Source of the DNA: Rhynchonema sp. JSB1_4
Lineage: Eukaryota; Nematoda; Chromadorea; Monhysterida; Xyalidae
Direction: 5' to 3'
Length of the DNA: 64,000 nt
NCBI GenBank assembly: GCA_030248065.1
Contig: JASAMV010008982.1
Coordinates: forward strand, 62,001 to 126,000
Shown here: positions 1-11,849 of the stretch, one piece after another
How the letters are laid out: every line of letters starts with the position of its first letter
Position numbering within the stretch: the first letter of the stretch is position 1
The notes under the pieces: generated by a model
The model's input: the letters and a program-made list of their open reading frames with translations, nothing else
Databases searched by the model: none
Told to the model about the DNA's origin: nothing
Position numbers and translations under genes: made by a program

Positions 1-3000
1 CCAGATGCCGTATCGTGACATCATTCGTTTTTCGTCCGCCATTTCGTCGACCTCAACGCCGATCGCCTTAAAGAGTGTGTCTGACGTTTGCAAACCAGCT
101 CAAGAGCAACGGAACTATCAAGTTCGAATGAACAATACTGCATTTGAGCAGTTCGATTGCTTTCCTTCTAACTGTACATGTCTGTTCATCGTGAAACTGC
201 TCAGTTGTTCATTCGAACTCGCGCTTTGCTGCTGCAGCAGATCATCGAAAATATTACGGCGCTCATGTGCGTCTCAAAAGAAATTGCAGAGTAGCAAAAA
301 CATATTGATCAGTGCAAAAAATAAAAATCCCAAAGTTTGAAATCCCTCAAGTAATAATGTGAATGTGAGGCTGGCGGACGAACAACAATCTCAAATTGGT
401 TGACTACTTTCTGGATGGAGTGCTCTGTGGGACTCTGAAGTGTGAGAAGACCACATAAGCCTTTGAGATGGAAGCCGCAGCAAAGATCAAAGAAAATAAT
501 GGAATTGGAAGCAAAAAATAAAAGAAGACCAATGAAACAAAGAAACGCAATGAAAGATAATGAAACCAAGCAAACTGAATCCCGCAAGGGTATTGGCATG
601 CAACAACGGGAATCGAGTAGGCCGGGAAGTGACTCAGCAGTTTTGAATGGATTGAGGATTTGGAAGCTCTTTTGACCATGAACCAATTCCCGGCAGCCGC
701 TTAGGTTGATGGACGGGACAGCCACGCCAAGTAACAATTGGTGCACACGCTCAGCCATACGTTGCGTCTGCTTTGCGCCATTGACGGAGGCAACAGACAG
801 AAAGATGCGTCGCCGCTGACCTGCATCTGCACGAAACGGGCCACCACCGAATTCGGATCCGGTCCCGACTGGGCCGACGTCAGAAAAGAGAAAGAAAGAG
901 AAAGCGTGTGAGAAATCAATGAACATGGAAAATTCACATGTCGCAGCAGGCTTCATTCATAAAGTTCCAGTCATATAATAGTGTTATAGCATAAATCTCA
1001 GGCCAGATTGGGATACAGCTAACATAATGGCTTGGTTGGTAGAGCGTACCTGCGATTGCGATAGCTCGGAACGCACCGCCACTTTTGACGTCAGGAAGGC
1101 CATGGAGAAGGCATTTAATGGAGAATAGCATAGGATTAGATGGAGAGACAGGAAAGTTATATCGGCATGGCATATAGAATGGGTGAGCACAGAGATAACG
1201 GCCGGAATAGCTCTTACAAGAAATGGGATCTAGTGTCCACCACCTGGAAACCAGTTTTATTGAGAAGCACTTACACACAACGACCGCGATGGTAATGAAA
1301 CATACTTGGCCGGCTTCAAGTTTCCTCATCCATTTGGGTCGCTTGCTGTCTTGTTCGCTGGTGTCCAGTTGGAACGATGTTTCCTGCAAACAGCGGACCC
1401 ACTTAGACGAACGTAACGATGTCTAATATACGATGTGTGCGAGACGCAATACGAATATGTCAACCTTCAGCAGTTTCACAATGCTCTCAATCGTGTCGTG
1501 GAAGACGTCGGGCGACGCATCCCAGGGACACGGCAGTCGTGTGTGATAGATGTGTTGCGACGGTCGAATACGACGGTAGACATCGCCGGGTTTGCGACTC
1601 GAAACGCTCAGCACATCATCGCCACTGGGATCGTCCGTGTGGAATGCTGTGTGGCACTCCTGCATCATGAAACCATTAAAGGTGCTGGTTAACAACTCTT
1701 CGACCGCGCTTGATCTTGGGGGTAGAATATATAAACAAAGTTTGGACGTCGTGTTGCTCGACCCTAATCTGGCGAGCCGATTGGTTGCTTCCTGATGTTT
1801 CACGGCCACGTTGAAGTTTGCCCCTGGTGAAAAAAACTGAAAAAATTTGAAACGCTGCTGTGACGCGAATATGCCGTTTTAAAGTTTGATACTTGAGTGA
1901 CAGCAACCTCCAACATTGTGGCAAAAACTGCAATGCACAATAGCTATTGAAACGTCCGCATTGATGAATAAAAAAATAAAAGATCTCAAAAACCTGGTCA
2001 TTTTTTGCTAGGATTTTGTACTCGTGTAATTTTAAGCATCTGTGGTAAATGAAATAAGTCGTCAATTACAAATAAAAATACAATATTTCATTTACCACAG
2101 ATGCTTAAAATTACACGAGTACAAAATCCTAGCAAAAAATGACCAGGTTTTTGAAATCTTTTATTTGTTTATTCATCAATGCGGACGTTTCAATAGCTAT
2201 TGTGCATTGCAGTTTTTGCCACAATGTTGGAGGTTGCTCTCACTCAAGTATCAAACTTTAAAACGGCATATTCGCGTCACAGCAGCGTTTCAAATTTTTT
2301 CAGTTTTTTTCACCAGGGGCAAACTTCAACGTGGCCGTGAAACATCAGGAAGCAACCAATCGGCTCGCCAGATTAGGGTCGAGCAACACGATGTCCAAAC
2401 TTTGTTTATATGCTCTATCCCCTAGATCAAGCGCGGTCGAAGGGTTGTTAACCAGCAGCTTTAAGGTATGTTGTCGTCTGTCAGCATAATGTGGATGGAC
2501 GGTCAGACCTGGCGATGGATGCTTGACCCCAGGGTTTTTGGCTGTTAAAATATAGTCGTCCCTAACTAGTGACTGGTGAAACAGTTTTGGCTTCGCGGTT
2601 GCCCTAACCAAACGGCATGTGTTCCCAATACACTGATGTAACCTGACACAATCTGATGGGCACGTGCTGATGTGCTCGAATGCAGTCCTCTGAGAAACAG
2701 GTGCTGACCGCAAGACGAGACGACGATTGACAACCCTAAAACATGATTCGAGTGGTCAGTAAAACATGGAGTTTTTTCGAAACTTGTGTCCTTTCTACCT
2801 TGTTCTGGCAGACGTTGACGTTGGTTGTCGGCATCGGCTGGTAGGCATAGACGAGCGATGCCTTGGTGTAGGCCTCCTGTACGTTCTCAGCGCACTGTTT
2901 GCACACCATCACAGGCGGCGCACTGTCGGCGATCTCGGCACAGATCCATGGGTCGTACACCTTCTTCATGCTGAAATAGCCAGAGGTAAGTGTTAATTTA

Positions 3001-5528
3001 GGAAATCTAAATTATCTGGCACGCATAACCCGGAACTAAAACGAGCAGAATCAAACCAGAATCAAAAACCCATTGAGAAGCGAGCAAAAACTATACTTTC
3101 AACAAGTGTGTGAAGATTAAAGGCTGTGTGCAAGAATAGGTGATGGCGATTGTTCTTAGCCATTTTTTCAGGGAATGGAAACTGGGCATTAGGAACAAAG
3201 ATTCAGCAATTGCATTTTCAATTGGGTGCTCCGTGACGTGGGTGCAATACACTTTGTCACGAGGAACATCGCGGAGCACCCAATTGGGAATCCAGCTGCT
3301 GAATCTTTGTTTCTGATGCTTAGATCCATTTTCTAAGAAACAGCCGAAAAAACAAACGCCATCATGCACCAGGCCTTTGAACACATTCATAGGAGTGTAC
3401 TGACTGTCTTTGGGAACATGGACATCTGATGTGATGCGGAGCAGTGTGATGATGGAACATCTGCATTGAGAGACGTTGAACACACGCAGTCCCACGGGTC
3501 AGAGAACTTTGCCGTAGCGTCACACACAAGTGGTGAAAAAAATCAAAAAAGTGCACCGAGAAGTTATGATGCATAAAAATAAATAAATCAAGCCTTACTC
3601 TTCAATCCCTAACAAGTAGTCCCAGCTGCAAAGCGAAAAGTAATTGTTGAAGATTTCATAAAGCAATACGTCGCTGAGCAAATAAATGCTGACAGCAAGC
3701 CACAACATTGAACGATAGCATTTGCTCGGAAAGAGTTAAGCAGCGAAATGTTATGTTGTCAATTTTCATGATTCTCACCTGATCGCCTGAGGGCCCTCCG
3801 AGCCCGGCGAAACACCCCCTGTCGTGTAAAAGTCGGCCTGCGTTGACGTTCGATTGAAGCTTGAGTTCGGACCCGACGTGTTGCCAGTGGATGGCACCTG
3901 TGTTTGCGCTGCACTCGCACAGTCACGGTGCTCGCAACGAGATGGTGTCCATGCTGAAACATCACACACATGTCTGTCGAATACATGCACGTCACTCTTG
4001 GTTGAAGATGACAGACCATGCGGTCGATATTGTATGGGTTTTCGATCAAGAACGTGTGGATTGAGTAGTGGCCAATAGTGGAACAGCAGATTGGCAGCGG
4101 GCACGCGCGACTCGCTCGACCCCGAAGCAATCACAGCCAGCACGTCCTGAAGTTGAGATTGGGAGTGTTGATAATCAGAAAGCATAAGAACGTGTTTGAC
4201 ATATACCCGCAGACACAACTCATGAAACATCACCTTGTACACGTTCCTTTGCAATGACATCATCGTCTCAAGCACCCAAGTGTGATGACTGGGCTCGTTG
4301 CTGTACATGAACACCAACATGATCACTGCCGGCATTGACAGCGTCGCGTATGTCTCGTTGGTCTCCTCTGCAACATCGTCAACGCTCCTTGTGACTCAAA
4401 CACAGCGTGACAAAAAACAAAATAGATGATTGTGCGACACACCCGTCAAGCAGTACGGCAGGAGCGCGTCGCACAGAAAGTGCATGATCTCGGTGTGCAG
4501 CTCCTTGGGAAAGTAGCACAGCTGGACAGCGATGTTGTAGGGCAACTGGTCGACTATGTCGCGCTCCAGGAACAAATACAACGACTTCAACGTAGCGATC
4601 AACGAATGGCCCAGAGCTGTAGCATATGTATATACGTAACATGTGTTAAAGGGTGTGTCTGACGCGTCCCAAAAACTCCGTTATCTGTTTTCACATATTT
4701 AAAAGCAGCAGATCCTACCAATCTGTCCAGACATGACCATCGGATAGACGTCCATTATGTTGGAAATGGCATAGTAGAGTGCCGAATAGGTGAGATTGGG
4801 CACCTGTGAGCCGCGAATTGTGTCGGCGCCCAGTCGTCGCCATGAATCGACCGATGCGTCGCGTTTCACGTCTTTCAGATGCCTGAACTTGCAAGCACAA
4901 TATTGTGGTGTGATCCACATTGACAAAAACAAGCAAATTGACCATAGCTTGATCATGTCTAATGAAACATCACCGACCCGATCAGTGTCTGCTGAAAGTA
5001 TCGCAACGTGTTCACAATCTCCAGTCCGCTGGGCGGCTGCTGTTGGTTGAGCGTGCGCGTGTGATAGTCGGTCAACGTGCGGATACGTGCAGAAACTGAA
5101 ACATCAGGGCAAAATTAAACTTGGTAATCGGTCTTGTCTTGCCCGACTTTCTTTTGCTTTGAATATGCGCATTTCAAGATTTACTGCGATGCCACTGATT
5201 TCGACACGCTGGTCCTGAGGCCAACTTTTACGATGGTCAAAATTAGTGACTTGATCAGTAAATCTGATTATCCTTGATCCAAAAATTGACGTGAGCGAAG
5301 CAAAACTGGATCGGACAGATCACCAAGTTTGATTGCGCTCCAGAAGTGCGATGTGAGGTCAAGCATTCATTACAATCTGATGTATAGTTCATTAATCGAG
5401 AAATAGAAAGGACTTTTATTATGACTGCAATTGTGCATGTTTCACATGATCGGCCATTTCTGAAAAATCTGGTTAATTTTCCCGCACCCATATGACTCAC
5501 GGAGAAAGCTTTTGAACATGAACGCCAT
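1..5528 (-). CDS. unc79: UNC79, NALCN channel complex subunit (5' part, runs off left edge)
   Basis: UNC79 is a very large HEAT-like scaffold that, with UNC80, holds and regulates the NALCN sodium-leak channel at the neuronal membrane. Exons on the minus strand: 5501-5528 (ATG at 5528), 4974-5095, 4719-4887, 4443-4616, 4234-4367, 4017-4146, 3779-3953, 2799-2970, 2643-2687 (only 45 nt), 1465-1659 and 1-80; all joins down to 1465 keep phase. Family landmarks visible: SARIRTLTDYHTR with SGLEIVNTLRYF near the N-terminus, NLLFHYWPLLNP, a cysteine-rich stretch (CKQCAENV ... IRLCQ|ECHTAFH), and the MSRYGIW segment at the left edge. The last exon needs phase 1, so at least one short exon is missing between 81 and 1464; a possible but unproven one lies near 690-790. 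The rest of the gene is outside the window. Family assignment rests on remembered UNC79 sequence and is strong; the start exon is less certain (see the alternative at 5668-5695). Confidence 0.88.
1680..2460. mobile_element. Foldback element with ~377-bp arms and TTAA flanks, in unc79 intron
   Basis: Two near-identical arms in opposite orientation (about 1680-2056 and 2084-2460) are separated by about 27 bp. Ends are AGGTGCTGGTTAAC and its near-complement GTTAACCAGCAGCT. TTAA stands directly outside both ends (1676-1679, 2461-2464), the footprint of piggyBac-type insertion. No transposase is present. It lies 17 bp upstream of the acceptor of the unc79 exon 1465-1659, so it occupies almost the whole intron. 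Long open frames exist in both arms but are mirror images of each other and not taken as genes. Confidence 0.85.
3193..3318. repeat. Short imperfect hairpin in unc79 intron
   Basis: CAATTGGGTGCTCCG (from about 3217) is repeated in reverse as CGGAGCACCCAATTGG, and AACAAAGATTCAGCA recurs as TGCTGAATCTTTGTT further out. The interrupted palindrome is about 125 bp, in the 808-nt intron 2971-3778. It could be a small MITE remnant; no target duplication was found. The rest of that intron shows nothing recognisable. Confidence 0.6.
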
Positions 5529-5667
5529 TTTAGGGATAATATAGTTTCTTGGCGTTCGATTATTAACGACGTATGTACCTATACTGTAACCTATAATGCT
5601 GAAGCAGAAAATGCAGAAGGTTTGGCACCGGACGGGTGCCTCAAGCCCAAGGGAAAAGGAGACTCAC

Positions 5668-5695
5668 ATGTGTAGTGCTTCAGTAGGAACGCCAT
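5668..5695 (-). other. Possible alternative first exon of unc79
   Basis: This 28-nt minus-strand stretch starts ATGGCGTTC, ends in phase 1 and is followed by a GTGAGT donor, exactly like the 28-nt exon at 5501-5528 that I used as start. Either would read into exon 4974-5095 in frame (MAFMFKSFL... or MAFLLKHYT...). Two same-length, same-phase exons with identical opening codons look like a duplicated first exon or alternative promoters; they may also be a coincidence. Confidence 0.45.
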
Positions 5696-5699
5696 TTCA

Positions 5700-7540
5700 C
5701 AACGATAGTTGACTGATTACATTTCTTGATGAGACAAAGAGTCGTTATTAGCAAAGCGCACGCAAATGCGGACCCCAGGTTGATTTTAATCAAAAAGGAG
5801 TAGTTTGTACCGCGACACTAAACTTGTGCAAGGATATGTGAGCTGACACCAGAGCCTGGTGCTCGTGATAGTGTCCCGTCTTTAGGTTGAAAATCAGGTG
5901 TACATAACTCGCAGCCACCAAAACGTCGAATATGACTGTTTGGAACAGTGCTTGGCTTCGGTACACCAAAACGCTAATCCAACTCAGTACAGCAGCTGAA
6001 CGAAACAGCGCACTCTACATATAATTCCCATGCAGCTCATGTCGATAGTTCCTACAACAGTCTGTGCGCAACACACATCATTGTTATCATTTTTTCTTGG
6101 CAATAAAACGCTTGACGGCGCCTTTCCTTCGCCTGACTTGTTCTCATGCACCTGCCGTATACTGTATCCGACACATGTATAGTTGGCCGTGTGTGCTCGG
6201 TGCGGTGCAAGTCCGGTGATAAAAGGAGAAAATTTGCGAGCCGCATGTAATAGCTACCTACACCTTGTCTCTCTGAGCAGCTTACACTGCCGGCTTCGTT
6301 TAGTCCGGATAAAGTAATAAACTGGCGCATTGCATGCTTGGAAGGGGGTGGTAAAGAAACGTTGATATAGGTATGTACACAGCTTATTCGTCTATTTCTG
6401 AACCAATATGGACGAAACTAGGAAAGAGCGGGAACACACTAACACAATGTCTCTATGTATACAGTGTAGGTCAAAAGTAGCTTTACTGTGTTATATGGAA
6501 CACTCCTGTAAAGTGGACTTCAATTAGGTAAAAAGTACCGGGGTTTCAGACACGGGGAAATTTTGGGTCCACGAAATCAGACCAAATTTGGGTCAATCTG
6601 ACACCAATACATATGTAGGTACATAAATCTCGGATTCCCTGCGCCCGAAAACCACCGGTATACATTACCTACTTCAGCCCGATTGAAGTTAGGTATGTAC
6701 TTTACACGTCTTTGCCACACATCATACAAGGAAATTTTTGACCCATCCTATACTACGTAACATACTACATACCAAGGGTCCTTGGATTTTTAGTACATTA
6801 CACACTTTTGCGTGCTTATCAAGCTGCAACAAGCTAACCTGAACCTGCTTCTTTTCACAACAGCCTAAGCAGTACGCTGTTTCCAATATTTAGCTGGTGA
6901 CCAGCTGCTCAAAATATAAACGCGATGGATGAAAACGAGTACCGCGTTTAACAATGCACACTGTAAGTTCCTTGATCAGGGTGTTCAACTTGATCTTCAG
7001 GGTTATCATTTTTTCGCGTCTCAGTTTCACCGGGCAATGGCTAAATTTGCGTCCCGATCTCTAACAGCCACAATCTTCTGCTCAGCACCACGCACATCAA
7101 TTATGCAAATTCACACGGCCATCTTATGGCGTAGTTGACATTTTAGGTGCGAGTGCTTTCAGCCACAAACCACAAGATCTGGCACCGGTATTCGGTAATG
7201 TGGGAAACGGCCAACTTGACTTGACGGTTTTAGACATTCAGATATCGACATGCCATCGTTTCACAAACCAAAAGCAGTGAAACGAAATAATAATGGTCTC
7301 ACAACTCACATTATTCACGCGGTGCATTGTGTCCATTAAGTATACGACAGCATATTTAATGCCATGCATACCATTGGCAAAAAGCATGAGAACAGGAAAT
7401 CCCACTTTCCAATAAAACAAGCAAACACATAAAACGCATTCCATTGTTTGATTCACTCTTTCCAGGCAGCCCGATTGAGCCAACTTTACAAATACTGTAT
7501 ATCAATTGAACGAGATCGGTGCTGCAACTATAAGCCAATG
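5700..7540. other. Unassigned region upstream of unc79
   Basis: I see no gene here that I can support. Open frames are short and overlap on both strands. The sequence is moderately AT-rich with several TATGTAC/GTACATA short palindromes. A frame at about 7310-7430 (minus strand) is hydrophobic and ends at a GTGAGT donor, but without a matching acceptor it stays unassigned. Regulatory DNA or 5' untranslated exons of unc79 are possible. Confidence 0.4.
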
Positions 7541-7551
7541 TTTCACCTTAC

Positions 7552-7659
7552 TTTGCATGATCTGCTGTGCGCCAGAACCGTGCACGAACGCGGGCAGTTC
7601 GGCGATCGAATACGAACACGAGCTGCCTCGCTCTTCCTCCACCGGGATTGACAGCATCG
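7552..7659 (-). other. Possible internal exon, unknown protein
   Basis: A 108-nt minus-strand stretch is bounded by an ATAG acceptor and a GTAAGG donor. One frame reads MLSIPVEEERGSSCSYSIAE and then ELPAFVHGSGAQQIMQ, with ordinary amino-acid composition. A second frame is also open, so the phase is not settled. No partner exon was identified and no family is recognised. Confidence 0.25.
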
Positions 7660-7968
7660 CTATATGCGGAGAAGTGACGGTACAATTGATTCTGGCCGAA
7701 CAGATAGTTCTGATGTAGTTTCAACGATACAGTAATGGAGCTGTGAGAAAGCTGTGTGCAGCTCATTCTTGCCAAAGAATGTATAACACAGTGACTAATG
7801 AATTGTGGCTATCGTTTTTATGCATGTGCATTCCATGATCTTGAGCCAGCTCCAACTGCCAATCAATTTCACAGCAACAAAAACAAAAGCGGGGAAATTC
7901 ATCTGCGTTACTTACTTATTAGTATATACATACCTGCTCTAACTTACACGGAAGAACTGGGGTATTGA

Positions 7969-8238
7969 TACTTGTGTTGGTGCTGGCTGGCTTGTTTTCT
8001 TCCTCCACGTTCTAATGCAAGAGAAAATGAGTGTGACCGATTTTGCAACAAAACTGGAAAAGTGATAGAATGTGTCGAAAAAGATTGAACTCGATCAAGT
8101 TTAAAATTAAATTAAATTAAAATGGATAAAACACGTCGATTTCATAAAAATCACAATTTAGGAGCAAAAATAATTTTTTTCTGAAACTTAATTTCTCTAT
8201 CATTAGAACGTGGAGGAAGGCCAGCAGCATCACAAGTG
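7969..8238. mobile_element. Small MITE-like hairpin (~270 bp)
   Basis: The left end carries CTTCCTCCACGTTCTAATG and the right end CATTAGAACGTGGAGGAAG, preceded and followed by further matching bases (ACTTGTGTTGGTGCTGGC and CCAGCAGCATCACAAGT). The arms are about 47 bp and the loop about 175 bp, AT-rich. There is no coding capacity. No clear target duplication could be read. Confidence 0.65.
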
Positions 8239-8239
8239 A

Positions 8240-9550
8240 CATGAGCTGATGAACGGACTATGCATGATTCATTATAATGGCACATTCGAACCGGGGTTAC
8301 TCATCAGTACAAGATGAGCACGTACGTACAGTACATACATAGATTAGTACTATTCTACTAGATATTGATATCAATCCATACTAGTAGTTGTTGCAAGTCT
8401 GACCTGCCGTGGCTCCGAGTCGCTCTGATAACGCCTGAACTGCAAAAGTTATGTAGCATAGTTCCAGGTTGAAGCATGGATTCTCTTCAATCACAAAGCA
8501 AATATCTTATCAATGGACATAGCTTGCTTGTGATGCGGCATCAAACACATGTATGTCATCACCTTTCAGATCATGTACCTCTGTGCACCACTCAATTATG
8601 TATGCGCCAAATGTAAAACGAAACGTATGGTATGAATATGTATAAGGTGATGATAAATTAATTAGAGAAACGCACACAACCACCATGGTCATCAAGAGCA
8701 CAAGCTTTTCTTCAGGACAATTTCTGTACAGACAGGTTCTCAAAGGGCTTACACGATTGTTATAAATGATTATAAGTCACGTCGCGTTGTCAACCTGTGG
8801 ACGAAGCGGGCCGTCGATGCATAAAGCTGTAAAACGTCTCGATCTCAAAATTGCAGGGGCGCACGTGACGAAGTTCAAAGCGTGCCTGTTTGTGTGTTTG
8901 GAGTTGAACGGGAGGAACTTTGCAATTTGTGGACCATGCGCCAAGCACAGTAGCCACGTGCCTCGGGGTGTCTAACGGGGGCTGTTAAAGTCGGCCATGG
9001 GGCAAAAGTAATATAAAGTTGTTTTAGCTTCCGGCTGTCAGTTATAAAAGACATGACACAACTTGTGCTTCAAATAATTGGGGGGCACGTTATCTCCGTT
9101 TGAAAAAGAACACATAGACGCCGCGTTCGTGAGGCTTTAGCTTCGTGAATGGTGGCAATAATAACAAATTAGCAGGCGAAACAAGACAGTGGTTGTTTTT
9201 GTAAACCACCATGATTGCAATGAGCTGAGAGGAAGACCGGTAGCAAATCGATGACGAAAGGTGCAGGAAAGGCGTTCTATTCCCGCATGCACTTTATCTG
9301 TGCGCATAGTTCCCTAATGTCCATATTAGTCCATTATTATGACAGTAGCGTTATGTCAATTAACCTGTACACGTGGGCGTGCACAGTTGTGCGAGTACTC
9401 ACTGGTCGACAGACTGATCTACAAGATATGTATTCATCCTCATTCCACGAATGGAAATCTAAAATTCTTTGCAAACCCGAGAATCTCCAACACAAACGGT
9501 ATACCATGATGTGCAGTACACACGGTTACACTTAACCGGCACCTTAACCG
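8240..9550. other. Unassigned region
   Basis: Short open frames only, on both strands, none with convincing splice context or family resemblance. Nothing else recognised. Confidence 0.35.
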
Positions 9551-9559
9551 GGTGCTCGT

Positions 9560-9928
9560 TCAGGATGAACCCACTTCGTTTGAAGCCCACTGTGACTGTG
9601 TCTGCCAACAAGTTGCACACTCACACAGTCTAAACGCATTCTCTTGGCTCGAGTCCGTGATCGTGCTTGTGGCTGCCTCAAAGTCTCGATTTCGAGCTCG
9701 GCCGCGAAAGTTGGAAAACGCGCCGGACACGGTTGCTTGACGTCGGATCTGCTGCAATCGCGTGGACAAGCGCACGCCACTCAGACTGCTGTGCACTGCT
9801 GCATGCGTGCACTGACTGCTGTTGTCATTGAGGTTGTTGTTTGTGACGTTTCTATTGTTGTTGTCCACCTTGGTGGTCGTATCGACGTAGGCCTTCTGCG
9901 ATTGTGACTTCTTGGCCGTCGGCTTCAT
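9560..9928 (-). other. Possible first exon, low-complexity Asn-rich protein
   Basis: A minus-strand frame starting at the ATG at 9928 reads MKPTAKKSQSQKAYVD, then an Asn/Thr-rich stretch and an Arg-rich stretch (RLSTRLQQIRRQATVSG). It can be read to a stop near 9560 or spliced at a GT about 10 bp earlier. The composition is protein-like and the antisense frame is poor, but no downstream exon was connected. Function unknown. Confidence 0.3.
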
Positions 9929-9929
9929 T

Positions 9930-11690
9930 TTTAGGCTCGAATTATGTACTAGAAATCGGCATGGGCAAAATTTTAACAATTTTAACTGTGTCACACCCTG
10001 ATATAGCAATTATACCTTTAACAAATTATTCCACATTGTTTTTGAAGACAACAAATCAATGAAACCACGCAAACATGAAATGCTGAGTGGCTGGCCGCTA
10101 GTTTGATTGCGAACGGTACATAATAAGCTGAAAAAGGATCACGAAACGCTCGTACAAAAGGAACGTTTGAGCCGTTCCAAAACGCTTGACAGGAGCGGGG
10201 GCATAAGCAAGAAACCGTGGGTTTCATATTTGAAATCCGACTTTTCTGACGTAAGCAGTGCGCTGGATCTGACGTATTCAAACTCGTATAGACTCTGAGA
10301 CCAACAGGGAGGCCCTATGACATGAACAGGGTATTACTGATTGTGGTATTCCGTGGGGCGAGTATGTATTTGTCGACTCGCTTGCTTGACCATCGGTCTC
10401 CAGTCTGGCGCGCATAAGGTGTATCTGCCAAACAGAGCAAACAGAAACTTGCAGCAAGCAAACAGATCTGAGATTTATGCGTTTAATTTTTCAAGATTGG
10501 AATGGACTTATATCCTATTGCATGCAAGCTGCCTCAATTTTTAAGCCGTATTGCGCGCAGAACGCCGACAACCGTTTGTGCCATTCTCAATATACTCTGG
10601 AATTATAAAAGTGCTTGGGTGGCAGCTTATTATCTGAGCTTATCCTTTCATTCCATGGCCAGGGGAATATAGCTTTTTATCACCGTCCCTTGGGCGTGGC
10701 GTGTGAGTACAATTGCGAAAATGTTGTCATGTCGCACTCCTTGATGAACGCCAGACCTTATCATTGCAGCAAGTGCCCTTGACCAATCAGGCAACCAAAA
10801 GTCGCAATATTTGCATCGGATGGACCGTGCGCCCTGTTGCTATAATCAGTTCCAGCACGCAAGTCGACCGGCTTCAGTGCGGGCAATCACACAAGATCAA
10901 ACATGACGGTTTATTTGATGTCTCACTCTGTTTTCGCTGAAAGCATGTGCCACTGGCATACTCACAGGAGAAAAATGATTATGCTATATAAATAGGTTGC
11001 TACACATATATCCTGGTACGACCGTTTAGGATTCCCAGAGAGTTGTCTTGATTCGAACTTGCATGCAGTAAAAAAAAGTAGCGTGCATTCAAGATTAGAC
11101 ACACTCTGTACTTATAGTTGGCGAAAGCCGATGCGAGCAAGGGTCACGGACCGAATAGAGTATCAACATGTGACAATCAGCCGGCAGAAGTATAGCATGC
11201 GCTTACTTGTTTTACGTCACACGTGACTGGAATACAGAAACGCCTGACAAAATCTGCAATGCGCTTCGCTTCCTATCATTGGTACCATTAGGAGCGGAAC
11301 TGCGACTCCTATAGCCGGTTTCCAAAATAAAACTGCAATAATTATAGTTCTGCTGCAGGTAATTGCTAAGTTTGAAACTGCTGCTTGTTCTTGTGTGTTC
11401 CTTCCCAATGCGTATTCATCTGCGCAAGCGAAAGCTATGAAATACAAATACATACGTTATGCTAATGGCAACTAACGTATGACACACATATACATCGGAT
11501 TGAGTTCACTTGCAAACGGAAGTCAAATTTAGCACTCATCCAATGGCTAGCGCATGTTCAATACCACCCGCGGGCACGAAAACCAAACCGCGAGACGCAA
11601 ATGATGCAGAAAAATATAGCAAACTGGTAATAATAAGAGTAATTTCATCAGCGAGACTCACATGTAGCCGCCCTGGTCGTGGCCATATTT
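9930..11690. other. Unassigned region
   Basis: Nothing I can support. Open frames are under 90 codons and overlap on both strands. One hydrophobic minus-strand frame near 11220-11400 lacks clear splice sites. Confidence 0.35.
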
Positions 11691-11699
11691 GCTCTCTGG

Positions 11700-11840
11700 T
11701 CATACGGACCCAACGGCGGTGATTGGAGTGGTCGGTCGCCCAGGTGCGTTGACAATCAAATTAATGGCACTGGTGGTGTGCAACCTTATGTGCTGCCGAA
11801 CCCGTCGTTTGAGTGAAACCTCGCACAAAGGGCACACACG
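11700..11840 (-). other. Possible terminal exon with one C2H2-like zinc finger
   Basis: After a good acceptor (TTTGCATTTCAG) the minus strand reads RVCPLCEVSLKRRVRQHIRL then HTT, continuing 25 more residues to TGA at 11700. Cys-x2-Cys-x10-His-x3-His resembles a C2H2 finger, but the loop is two residues shorter than the usual twelve and the core hydrophobic positions are only partly met. No other finger was found nearby, so this may be a fragment of a zinc-finger gene or chance. Confidence 0.3.
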
Positions 11841-11849
11841 CTGAAATGC

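Noticed and set aside
309..956. 215-codon minus-strand open frame in unc79 intron
   Set aside because: Composition is erratic, no family resemblance beyond a short stretch, and no splice pattern; at most it overlaps one missing unc79 exon.
1676..2425. Two ~128-codon proteins on opposite strands
   Set aside because: They are the same sequence in the two arms of the foldback element.
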